A DNA stretch of 22,033 bases, taken from Thermoplasmata archaeon (GTDB taxonomy: Archaea; Thermoplasmatota; Thermoplasmata; Thermoplasmatales; Thermoplasmataceae). Position numbers and translations under genes: made by a program. Below are positions 1 to 7,256 of this stretch, piece after piece. Each line of letters starts with the position of its first letter. Position 1 is the first letter of the stretch. The notes beneath the pieces were generated by a model that did no database searches, was not told the origin of the DNA, and was given only the letters and a program-made list of their open reading frames with translations. The stretch is taken from positions 1 to 22,033 of the forward strand of contig JAKAYK010000007.1 of the NCBI GenBank assembly GCA_021826765.1. Direction: 5' to 3'.

Positions 1-408
1 GAATCCACAAGGCTCATCATAAGGCCCTCCGGAAAAGGAATAGTTGTACAGGTAGCGGACTTTGCCCAGGAAGGAGACATGATACTGGCTACTGTAAACG
101 CGAACATACTGAAGAAAACACTTGGCATATCTGGCAATAACTCACAGATATCGTACATTTCAGGTTATTATCTTGGAATGAAGGCAGTTTCAAAGGGTGT
201 CGAATACGCAGTGGTTGACACAGGCAGATTCAAGCTCACAAGAGGCGGAAGAATTTCGTGCGCCATAAAGGGTGCAGTGGATGCAGGCCTTGAGATCAAT
301 GTATCGGAAGAAATATTCCCTCCAAAGGACAGGCTGGAAGGAAAGCATCTAAAAAACCCTGTTGACGTCGATGAAATAAAGAAATCCATAATAGAGAAGG
401 TGAAGTAG
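1..408 (+). CDS. rpl18: 50S ribosomal protein L18 (uL18), 5' end missing
   Basis: The reading frame is open from the first base of the window, so the N-terminus lies outside. The first visible residues, ESTRLIIRPSGKG, and the following IVVQVADFAQEGD match the 5S rRNA-binding core of archaeal L18. The internal ATG at 79 is therefore not the start. About 135 C-terminal residues are seen, including the SYISGYYLGMKAV segment and the C-terminal end with IFPPKDRLEGKHL. L18 binds 5S rRNA in the large subunit central protuberance. It is the first visible gene of the spc-type operon; its stop lies 1 nt before the S5 start, and the GGTGA just before that stop can serve as the S5 ribosome-binding site. 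Confidence 0.93.
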   Translation, partial: ESTRLIIRPSGKGIVVQVADFAQEGDMILATVNANILKKTLGISGNNSQISYISGYYLGMKAVSKGVEYAVVDTGRFKLTRGGRISCAIKGAVDAGLEINVSEEIFPPKDRLEGKHLKNPVDVDEIKKSIIEKVK

Positions 409-409
409 A

Positions 410-1072
410 ATGGAAGGAGAAAACTGGGTTCCAAAAACGGAACTGGGAAAACTGGTATCATCAGGAAAGATAACATCCATGTCAGAGGCGCTGAGGACAA
501 AACTGCCTCTCAGGGAATACCAGATTGTAGACATACTCATGCCTGATCTGAAGGATGAGGTCGTATACATAGAGCGTGCACAGAGAATGACGGACTCAGG
601 CAGAAGAATGAGTTACTCCATAACTGCTGCAGTTGGAAACGAGAACGGTTTCGTGGGCCTGGGAAGGGGAAAGGCAAAGGAAGCAGCCCCTGCCATAAGG
701 AAAGCCATAAACAATGCAAAACTCAATATAATCGAGATCAGGAGAGGATGCGGTTCATGGGAATGCGGATGCGGAAGGGCACACACTCTCCCATTCGTCG
801 TATCAGGACATGTTGGATCGGTCTCAGTAAGGCTCAAACCATCACCTCAGGGAGTGGGAAGGGCAACTGGAGACGTCGCAAAACTCCTGCTCAGGATGGC
901 AGGCATAGAGGATGCATGGGGCTTTGCCAGAGGGCACACAAAAACAACGGTCAATTATGCAGAGGCAACATTCGCGGCACTGAAGCAAACAATTGAGATA
1001 AGGATCAATCCTGCAATACATCTCAGTACACCAATATATACTGGAAGTGTGACAAATGCTGGCAATAGTTAG
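410..1072 (+). CDS. rps5: 30S ribosomal protein S5 (uS5)
   Basis: A 220-residue protein of the normal archaeal S5 length. It opens with the archaeal signature WVPKTELGKLV, followed by the S5 dsRNA-binding-like domain (about residues 60-130, with RMSYSITAAVGN and GLGRGKAKE). The cysteine-rich archaeal/eukaryal insert GCGSWECGCGRAHTLPF comes next, then the C-terminal S5 domain with SPQGVGRATGDVAKLLL. S5 sits at the mRNA entry and decoding region of the small subunit. The ATG at 410 follows a GGTGA motif. The 3' end overlaps the L30 gene by 17 nt, which points to translational coupling. Confidence 0.96.
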   Translation: MEGENWVPKTELGKLVSSGKITSMSEALRTKLPLREYQIVDILMPDLKDEVVYIERAQRMTDSGRRMSYSITAAVGNENGFVGLGRGKAKEAAPAIRKAINNAKLNIIEIRRGCGSWECGCGRAHTLPFVVSGHVGSVSVRLKPSPQGVGRATGDVAKLLLRMAGIEDAWGFARGHTKTTVNYAEATFAALKQTIEIRINPAIHLSTPIYTGSVTNAGNS

Positions 1073-1547
1073 AATAAGAGGAAGAACAGGAATCAGGCCC
1101 GCTGCTGCAAAAGCAAGCAGCCTCATGAGGCTTCACAGGATTAACCATATGGTGGTGATGGAGGAAAGCGCGACACTGACAGGAATGCTTCAGTCTGCAA
1201 AAGACTACATCACATGGGGAGAGATCGATCAGGATACCCTCGTGGAACTCCTGAAGACAAGAGCACTTCTTGTGGGCAGGAAACCGCTCACTGAACAGTA
1301 CATCAAGGACACGCTGTCCCTGGATGGGTTTGAATCTCTTGCGAAGAGTATAATGGAAGGAAAGTTAAGATACAGGGATATACCCGAAATCATACCTGTT
1401 TTCAGGCTTCATCCCCCTGCAGGCGGACTTGAATACATAAGAAAGTCTGTTGGCGCGGGAGGAACAGCAGGATACAGGGGAAACAATATAAACAGTCTCA
1501 TAAGAAGGATGCTTATACCGGGGGTGAAGGTTGATGGTAAGAACTAA
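1056..1547 (+). CDS. rpl30: 50S ribosomal protein L30 (uL30)
   Basis: A 163-residue protein of the long archaeal/eukaryal L30 type. The N-terminal ferredoxin-like part MLAIVRIRGRTGIRP and the LMRLHRINHMVVM segment are diagnostic of the family. The C-terminal extension with FRLHPPAGGLEYIRKSV is typical of archaeal L30. The ATG lies inside the end of S5 (17 nt overlap), and the 3' end overlaps the L15 start. It is a large-subunit protein that binds 23S rRNA. Confidence 0.95.
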   Translation: MLAIVRIRGRTGIRPAAAKASSLMRLHRINHMVVMEESATLTGMLQSAKDYITWGEIDQDTLVELLKTRALLVGRKPLTEQYIKDTLSLDGFESLAKSIMEGKLRYRDIPEIIPVFRLHPPAGGLEYIRKSVGAGGTAGYRGNNINSLIRRMLIPGVKVDGKN

Positions 1548-1977
1548 AACAAAGAAATTACGTGGGGGCCACTACGGCAGAGGCATGAAGGCAGGCAGAG
1601 GAAAGGGAAAGAGAGGGGGATCCGGAATGGCTGGGCTTGGAAAGCACAGATCAGTCTGGGTCCTGAAATATGACAGGAATCATTTCGGTGTTCATGGCTT
1701 CAAGAGCCACAAGATGAGCAATATTGAGATCCCCATTACCCTCAGAGAACTTTATGAGTCATTGGATTCACTGAAATCAAAGGGTTTTGTCAGGGAGAAT
1801 GGAGAATCATTGATCATCGATCTGAAGTCGGCTGGTTATACGAAGCTTCTTTCCACGGGAGAATTCAGAGTCAAGTCCACAATAATCGTTCCAAAAGCGA
1901 CCGAAAGATGCATAAGCAAGCTTTCAAATATGGGTGTACTGGTAGAATCTGATGACAACAAAGATACAGAGGAATAA
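1534..1977 (+). CDS. rpl15: 50S ribosomal protein L15 (uL15)
   Basis: A 147-residue protein starting MVRTKTKKLRGGHYGRGM, the usual archaeal L15 N-terminus, followed by the Gly/Lys/Arg-rich RNA-binding tail RGKGKRGGSGMAGLGKH. The globular C-terminal domain (about residues 65-140) contains the SLIIDLKSAGYTKLL core. I place the start at the ATG at 1534. A TTG at 1531 is also in frame but would add only one residue. A GGTGAAGG motif lies just upstream. The gene overlaps L30 by 14 nt and SecY by 26 nt. L15 is an early-assembly large-subunit protein. Confidence 0.95.
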   Translation: MVRTKTKKLRGGHYGRGMKAGRGKGKRGGSGMAGLGKHRSVWVLKYDRNHFGVHGFKSHKMSNIEIPITLRELYESLDSLKSKGFVRENGESLIIDLKSAGYTKLLSTGEFRVKSTIIVPKATERCISKLSNMGVLVESDDNKDTEE

Positions 1978-3721
1978 GTCCGCCGGCGTTCCGGTGGCGA
2001 TGTTCTACATATTAGCAGTAACTGGTTTCTGGTACTTCAGCAAGCTTCCGCTGCTTTCAGTGCTCATAGCTGCCCTGCTTCTTTCGCCACTATTCGGCAT
2101 AATGTATTTGGTACTGAGTTATGCGGGCCCCAAGAGATCCAAGTTATACGGGTTGGAAAATCTCACGGCAAAACTGCCAGCAGTGAAAAAGGCCAAGGGC
2201 CATGTGCAGTTCAAACATAAGCTAATGTGGACCTTCCTTGTGGTGGTTCTCTATTTTGCCCTTACAAACATTTACATTTATGGACTCAACACTTCACAGA
2301 CAGTGGATGTGTTCGCATCGTTCCGTGCAATTTTTGCAGGTGCAGAAGGATCCCTGATGGATCTTGGAATTGGCCCCATTGTTACGGCCAGTATAGTAAT
2401 GCAGCTTTTCGCAGGAGCGAAAATATTCAACATAGATCTTACAGATTCAGAGGATAAGGCAATATACCAGGGTGTACAGAAACTTCTGGTCATACTGATG
2501 ATATTTGTGGAGGCTATTCCACAGGCTTTTGGATACCTTGTCCCGGATGCATCTCTGATCAATTCGCTGAACGGTGCAGCACCGGGATACGGCAACTTCC
2601 TTGCAAGTTCCATAATCGTCCTTCAGCTGTTCTTCGGATCATACCTTGTTTTCCTCATGGATGAACTGGTATCAAAATACGGAATCGGTTCAGGAATATC
2701 CTTATTCATAGCAGCAGGGGTTTCCCAGCAGCTCTTTACCGGATCATTCAACTGGCTGCCACAGAACCTGACCAGCCCTATTTCACTCGTTAACCCTCCT
2801 GCAGGCACTCTGCCTGACCTATTCTATTCAATATTCTATGGTTCAGCAGGCTATCTCCAGTCAGCTTCAGGAATACCCAGGCTCCTCTTTGCGCCACCAA
2901 ATCCACTCATTGCCCTCTTTGGAACACTTCTCATATTCTTCATAGTGGCATATTTCCAGAGCAGCAAGGTGGAACTCCCCATAGCACATGAAAGGGTAAG
3001 GGGTGCAAGAGGAAGATACCCCCTGCAACTGTTTTATGCCTCAAATATACCTGTCATACTTGCAACAGCACTCCTTGCAAACGTATCCATGTGGACACTT
3101 CTGTTCTGGAGCAGTCCGGCATTGAGCAAGATTCCACTTCTCGGGCATAATAAATATCTTGGTTCATATCTCTCGCCTTCTGCGGCCAATGCACTGCATC
3201 TTTCATCCACAACTCCAACGGGTGGACTGGCTTTCTATCTTTACACACCAAATGGAATCGCCAACTGGCTATTCCCTATATTCCAGCCGCAGATCTACAA
3301 TTCAACAGTGCTCTTCGGACATTCTCAGCTTGAGGAAATAATCCATGTGGTGGTTTTCCTTGGATTCATGACCATAGCAAGCATACTGTTTGCCAAGTTC
3401 TGGATTGAGACCACAAACATGGGCCCCTCATCTGTTGCAAAGCAGATTCTTTCATCGGGGATGCAGATTCCAGGTTTCAGGAGAGATCCAAAAATACTTG
3501 AGAAGGTTCTCAGGAAATATATACCGGTCATAACCATATTCAGCGGTGCTGCAGTGGGGCTTCTCGCTGCGGGCGCAGATCTCATAGGAACAGTGGGGCA
3601 GACTTCTGGAACAGGGTTGCTTCTGGCCGTAGGTATAGTGATTCAGTTTTACGAGGCTGTGGGAAGGGAGCAGATAATGGAAATGCATCCACTCATCAGG
3701 CAGTTCTTCGTGGAGGGTTGA
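1952..3721 (+). CDS. secY: Protein translocase subunit SecY with an N-terminal membrane extension
   Basis: The channel-forming subunit of the Sec translocon. Recognisable parts are the start of canonical TM1 (FKHKLMWTFLVVVLYF, about residue 87 on), the plug/TM2 region LGIGPIVTASIVMQLFAG, the cytosolic segment with SSKVELPIAHERVRGARGRY (conserved SecY C4 loop), and a C-terminal helix followed by EQIMEMHPLIRQFF. At 589 residues it is clearly longer than typical archaeal SecY (about 430-480). Part of the excess is a stretch of about 65 residues ahead of the normal N-terminus, holding two further hydrophobic segments (about 13-29 and 33-56). The ATG at 1952 overlaps L15 by 26 nt. In-frame alternatives (GTG/ATG near 1994-2000, ATG at 2102) would remove part of the extension. 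The large TM7-TM8 external loop is also long. Confidence 0.95.
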   Translation: MTTKIQRNKSAGVPVAMFYILAVTGFWYFSKLPLLSVLIAALLLSPLFGIMYLVLSYAGPKRSKLYGLENLTAKLPAVKKAKGHVQFKHKLMWTFLVVVLYFALTNIYIYGLNTSQTVDVFASFRAIFAGAEGSLMDLGIGPIVTASIVMQLFAGAKIFNIDLTDSEDKAIYQGVQKLLVILMIFVEAIPQAFGYLVPDASLINSLNGAAPGYGNFLASSIIVLQLFFGSYLVFLMDELVSKYGIGSGISLFIAAGVSQQLFTGSFNWLPQNLTSPISLVNPPAGTLPDLFYSIFYGSAGYLQSASGIPRLLFAPPNPLIALFGTLLIFFIVAYFQSSKVELPIAHERVRGARGRYPLQLFYASNIPVILATALLANVSMWTLLFWSSPALSKIPLLGHNKYLGSYLSPSAANALHLSSTTPTGGLAFYLYTPNGIANWLFPIFQPQIYNSTVLFGHSQLEEIIHVVVFLGFMTIASILFAKFWIETTNMGPSSVAKQILSSGMQIPGFRRDPKILEKVLRKYIPVITIFSGAAVGLLAAGADLIGTVGQTSGTGLLLAVGIVIQFYEAVGREQIMEMHPLIRQFFVEG

Positions 3722-3722
3722 A

Positions 3723-4271
3723 GTGAGAGTAGTCATTGCTGGGGTGGCAGGTGTCGGTAAATCAACCGTGCTTGCAGAAATCAAAAAAGGCACCAGTTAT
3801 GACATCATCAACTTCGGCACTCTCATGTATGAGATGGCCAAATCCCTTGAACTCGTTCAGAGCAGGGATGATATCAGGCACCTCAATGTGGAAACGCAGA
3901 TGAATTTACAGAAGAAGGCTGCAAACGCTATAGGACAGATGGATAATGTCATAATAGACACACACATGTCCATAAGGGGAAAACAGGGATTTCTGCCAGG
4001 ACTCCCGGAATGGGTCATAAGGGAACTGAAGGTTTCATCCTATTTTCTTTTGGAGGCAGATCCGGCTGAGATATTCAAAAGAAGGCAATCCGACAGCTCA
4101 AGGACGAGGGATGGAGAAACACTGGAAGAAATTGCGCTCCATCAGGAACTGAACAGGATGTTTGCTGTGTCATACGCAATATACACAGGGGCAACTGTGA
4201 GCATCATCAGGAACAACGATACCAGGGTAAAAGAGGCTTCAGAGGAGATTTTGAGGAGGTTCACAAAATGA
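3723..4271 (+). CDS. adkA: Archaeal-type adenylate kinase (AdkA)
   Basis: A 182-residue P-loop NMP kinase that interconverts AMP + ATP and 2 ADP. The Walker A motif GVAGVGKST is at residues 7-15, and IINFGTLMYEMA matches the archaeal AdkA family rather than bacterial Adk. DTHMSIRG and a C-terminal ADPAEIFKRRQSDSSRTRD segment (lid/phosphate-contact arginines) follow. The start is a GTG placed 1 nt after the SecY stop, with GGAGGGTTGA upstream as ribosome-binding site. The position directly after secY is the classic archaeal order. It ends in an ATGA overlap with the next gene. Confidence 0.95.
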   Translation: MRVVIAGVAGVGKSTVLAEIKKGTSYDIINFGTLMYEMAKSLELVQSRDDIRHLNVETQMNLQKKAANAIGQMDNVIIDTHMSIRGKQGFLPGLPEWVIRELKVSSYFLLEADPAEIFKRRQSDSSRTRDGETLEEIALHQELNRMFAVSYAIYTGATVSIIRNNDTRVKEASEEILRRFTK

Positions 4272-4972
4272 CAGATAGAGAAAGGGATAGAATGGAAAGA
4301 ATAGAGGAGATGCAGAGACAGAAAGAAATGATGAAAGGTATGTACAAATTCCAGGGTCTTTACTTCCTCATACTGATATTTGATCTTGCAGTGATATACT
4401 ATCTCCCACTCAGGGATGCCATTGGCGGTGCATTCCAGTCTGCCTTTGGCCCCCTTATCGGCTTCAATTTCCAGTATCCTGTACTGACCATTGCACTCTC
4501 TGGAATTATTACCGGAGTGGTGACTGGTGTACCAAGATATTACTTCACTAACTGGGTCAGGATTGGGCAGGCACAGAAAAGAGCCATGGCTTTCAGGAAG
4601 GCAATGAACGATGCATACAGGGAAAACAGCAGGGAGAAAATAAGCAAACTCAGGAAAATGCAGCAGGAACACATGATGGATCAGCAGAGAATACAGATGT
4701 CAAACCAGACACCTTTGATTTTCCTGTCATTCTTCACAATACTGATATTTGTCTGGCTTTACTACTTCCTTTCAAACCTGAAATTCGCATTCGTTTCACT
4801 TCCATGGGCATCAAACGTTGACCTCAATGCATCCGCCACATTCTTCCCGAACTGGATCATAATATCCTTCATATCCAACCTTGTTGTTGGTTACTTTGTG
4901 ACAATGATAATCAAGTACGTTGATTTCAGCCTCAAGGAAATGAAATACAGCAGGGAACAGATCGAGGCATGA
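4268..4972 (+). CDS. DUF106 / EMC3-like (YidC/Oxa1 superfamily) membrane protein
   Basis: A 234-residue integral membrane protein with four hydrophobic segments (about residues 30-47, 71-92, 149-168 and 195-214). A charged, methionine-rich helical stretch (about 98-147) lies between segments 2 and 3 and is likely a cytosolic coiled coil. The N-terminus is highly charged. Layout, size and position between adk and cmk match the archaeal DUF106 family, which is related to EMC3 and YidC and is thought to help insert membrane proteins. The neighbouring secY fits that role. The start overlaps the adk stop by 4 nt (ATGA), as does its own stop with cmk. Family assignment rests on topology and context; I see no single diagnostic motif. 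Confidence 0.85.
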   Translation: MTDRERDRMERIEEMQRQKEMMKGMYKFQGLYFLILIFDLAVIYYLPLRDAIGGAFQSAFGPLIGFNFQYPVLTIALSGIITGVVTGVPRYYFTNWVRIGQAQKRAMAFRKAMNDAYRENSREKISKLRKMQQEHMMDQQRIQMSNQTPLIFLSFFTILIFVWLYYFLSNLKFAFVSLPWASNVDLNASATFFPNWIIISFISNLVVGYFVTMIIKYVDFSLKEMKYSREQIEA

Positions 4973-5493
4973 TAATAACCCTGAGCGGACACATAGGCAG
5001 TGGAAAATCAACCGTGGCCTCAATCCTTTCCGAACTCACAGGATACAGATCATACTCAGGCGGTTATTTTTTCAGGAAGAAAGCAGGAGAAATGAATCTT
5101 TCCATAGCAGACTTCAACACCCTTATGGAAACTGATGCAACGGAAGACAGGAAACTCAACAAGATGATCGGCAGTTTCATGACAGGGAACAATGATCTGA
5201 TCGTCGAATCAAGGCTTGCAGGATGGATCGCAAAAGAGTATGGAATTTCTGCATTCAGGGTATTCCTTGAAGCACCCATGGACGTGAGAATACAGAGGAT
5301 CCAGGAAAGGGAGGGCCCCGATAAGATTGATGATATGGTTCAGAGGGAGAACTCTGAGAACAGGAGATTCATGGAATTCTTTGGGTATGACATGGACGAT
5401 ACAAGCATATATGATGCAGTAATAGATACCACGGAGGGTAACGCAGATTATGTTGCAAAGAAGATCTACAGACTGGCTTTTTCCACTGGATGA
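4969..5493 (+). CDS. cmk: Cytidylate kinase, archaeal type
   Basis: A 174-residue P-loop kinase that phosphorylates CMP/dCMP. The Walker A GHIGSGKST is at residues 7-15. The substrate segment SYSGGYFFRKKAGE matches the archaeal short Cmk family, and the C-terminal half has the lid-type RIQEREG region. The length fits archaeal Cmk (about 180), which lacks the large CMP-binding insert of bacterial enzymes. It starts in an ATGA overlap with the preceding gene, and its last 44 nt overlap the cbf5 reading frame. Confidence 0.94.
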   Translation: MIITLSGHIGSGKSTVASILSELTGYRSYSGGYFFRKKAGEMNLSIADFNTLMETDATEDRKLNKMIGSFMTGNNDLIVESRLAGWIAKEYGISAFRVFLEAPMDVRIQRIQEREGPDKIDDMVQRENSENRRFMEFFGYDMDDTSIYDAVIDTTEGNADYVAKKIYRLAFSTG

Positions 5494-6484
5494 AGGATGT
5501 TTTATATGTATTGACAAGCCCAGTGGCCCCACAAGCCATCAGGTAGATTACTGGGTACGTCAGCTCACAGGCATAGAAAAGGTGGGCCACATCGGTACGC
5601 TGGACCCCCAGGCAACCGGTGTTCTCGTTATGGCACTGGGAAAGGCAGTCAAGTCCATTGAGATAGCCCATGAGCAGCCAAAGGAGTATATTGGCGCAAT
5701 GAAACTGCATGCAGAGGCCCCCGAAGAGAAGATAAGGGAAGCATTCAAACTCCTGACGGGGCCCATTTACCAGCTCCCGCCAATAAAGAGCGCAGTGGCA
5801 AGAAAGCTCAGAATCCGTGAGATATACGAACTTGAGATTATAGAAATAAACAAAAGAGATGTGCTTTTCAGGGTAAAATGCCAGTCGGGAACCTATGTCA
5901 GAACACTTTGCCTTGATCTCGGGTATATAATAGGAACAAGGGCAAGCATGATTGATCTCAGGAGGATTTCAAGCGGGCCCTTCAAAGAATCAGATTGCAT
6001 CACACTTCAGCAGCTCAGTGATTATATTGAGCTTGCAAAACAGGGAAATGACAGAAAACTGAAAACTTCAATCTTTTCGCAGCAGTACATCGTATCACCA
6101 TATTCCAAGATCATAGTGAAGGATTCCACCATGGACAACATTGCACATGGTTCAGATCTCTATCCGGGTGGCATAAAGATGATAATCGGGGAGCCACTCA
6201 AGGATGAGAGAGTGGGAGTTTTCACACAATCCGGCGTGTTCCTTGGCACAGGAAAGATGATGGTATCATTCAACCAGATATCAGATACAAAGGTTCTTGA
6301 TTTTGACAGGGTAGTTGTGGAACCCAAACAGAAAGTGAAAAAGAAGGAAACCATTTCGGAAAAGCCCAGAACTATCACAAGGATGCCATCTTCCACCCAT
6401 GGAAGGGAACGCCATCAGAGCAACCCTTCAGGAAGGCCATACAACAGGAACAGGAGCATGGATCATGGAAAGAGACGCAATTAA
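5450..6484 (+). CDS. cbf5: tRNA/rRNA pseudouridine synthase Cbf5 (TruB family)
   Basis: The catalytic subunit of archaeal H/ACA RNPs; it also makes tRNA Psi55. DKPSGPTSHQV (22-32) and HIGTLDPQATGVL (47-59) are TruB-family motifs, with catalytic Asp52. PPIKSAVARKLR and SGTYVRTLCLDLG follow, and a PUA domain lies at about residues 215-295 (DSTMDNIAHGSDLYPGGI, then VFTQSGVFLGTGKMM). After the PUA domain comes a tail of about 45 residues rich in Lys, Arg, Ser and Pro. The ATG at 5450 overlaps cmk by 44 nt. No usable in-frame start lies between it and the first conserved motif except an adjacent TTG, so the overlap is probably real. The 3' end overlaps the Nop5 gene. Confidence 0.95.
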   Translation: MLQRRSTDWLFPLDEGCFICIDKPSGPTSHQVDYWVRQLTGIEKVGHIGTLDPQATGVLVMALGKAVKSIEIAHEQPKEYIGAMKLHAEAPEEKIREAFKLLTGPIYQLPPIKSAVARKLRIREIYELEIIEINKRDVLFRVKCQSGTYVRTLCLDLGYIIGTRASMIDLRRISSGPFKESDCITLQQLSDYIELAKQGNDRKLKTSIFSQQYIVSPYSKIIVKDSTMDNIAHGSDLYPGGIKMIIGEPLKDERVGVFTQSGVFLGTGKMMVSFNQISDTKVLDFDRVVVEPKQKVKKKETISEKPRTITRMPSSTHGRERHQSNPSGRPYNRNRSMDHGKRRN

Positions 6485-7253
6485 ATGGAATTCACTCACC
6501 AGGAACGGTAAGAAATATTATTTTTCAACGAAAGGATCGAGTTATCCGGATGTGATTGACGGGATACTTTCCGGAAATATTCCGGGACTCATTGAACTGC
6601 GGCCGGATGAGATGCCCGATCTCAGGGAAGTGATGATTGAATATGGCCAGAGATCTATGGAGAGGGCCATAGGGGATGACTGGAAACTTGTAAAACTGGT
6701 ACTTTCTCGTATGTCAATGGATGAGATCCTCAACACATTCTATGAGAAATCCATGGCCCTGTCGCTCCTCACTGGAAAACAGGAGCCCATGAATGTATTC
6801 TTCAGGTCACTGGCAGAATCTGGTGACGCTGCAATGATCACACTGGGAAACACCGGGCTTGATCTTATATCCCGGAGGGAAGAACTGTCACAGCAGATAC
6901 AGGACAGGGCAGCAAAGATCATGCCAAACGCCACAAGAATCATCGGAACAGATACTGCATGCCAGCTTCTTGCGCATTTCGGCTCCATGGAGAGGCTTGC
7001 CATGTGCAAATCCTCATCTATCCAGATGGCAGGCGCAGAGAGATCACTCTTCATGAGCAAGACAAAGAAGATCAGGGGCCCCAAATATGGACTCATATAC
7101 AGATCTCCGGTTGTATCTGGTGCAAAGCCGGCAAGAAGGGGAACAATTGCGAGAAAACTCTCAAATGTCCTGTCCATATGCTTCAGGGCTGACTGCGCAG
7201 GCAGAATAATGAGTCAGGAAGAGATAGACAATCTCCAGAAAAAAATAAGATAG
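6465..7253 (+). CDS. nop5: Short Nop5/Nop56-58-like protein, C/D box RNP scaffold
   Basis: The C-terminal half is a clear Nop domain: NATRIIGTDTACQLLAHFG, then SSSIQMAGAERSLF, PKYGLIYRSP and RRGTIARKLSNVLSICFRAD. It matches the GAEKALF, PKHGVIYQ and RGKIARALA signatures of archaeal Nop5. Nop5 holds C/D guide RNA with L7Ae and recruits fibrillarin for 2'-O-methylation. From the ATG at 6465 the protein has 262 residues; an in-frame ATG at 6399 gives 284 but lies deeper in cbf5. Archaeal Nop5 is usually near 370-420 residues. The N-terminal fibrillarin-binding domain and the coiled coil are both shortened, and the basic C-terminal tail is missing. No fibrillarin gene follows; the next gene, purF, is convergent. 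Confidence 0.85.
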   Translation: MERDAIKWNSLTRNGKKYYFSTKGSSYPDVIDGILSGNIPGLIELRPDEMPDLREVMIEYGQRSMERAIGDDWKLVKLVLSRMSMDEILNTFYEKSMALSLLTGKQEPMNVFFRSLAESGDAAMITLGNTGLDLISRREELSQQIQDRAAKIMPNATRIIGTDTACQLLAHFGSMERLAMCKSSSIQMAGAERSLFMSKTKKIRGPKYGLIYRSPVVSGAKPARRGTIARKLSNVLSICFRADCAGRIMSQEEIDNLQKKIR

Positions 7254-7256
7254 AAC

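Noticed and set aside
79..408. L18 starting at the ATG at 79
   Set aside because: Conserved L18 sequence continues upstream to the first base, so the gene is cut by the window edge rather than starting there.
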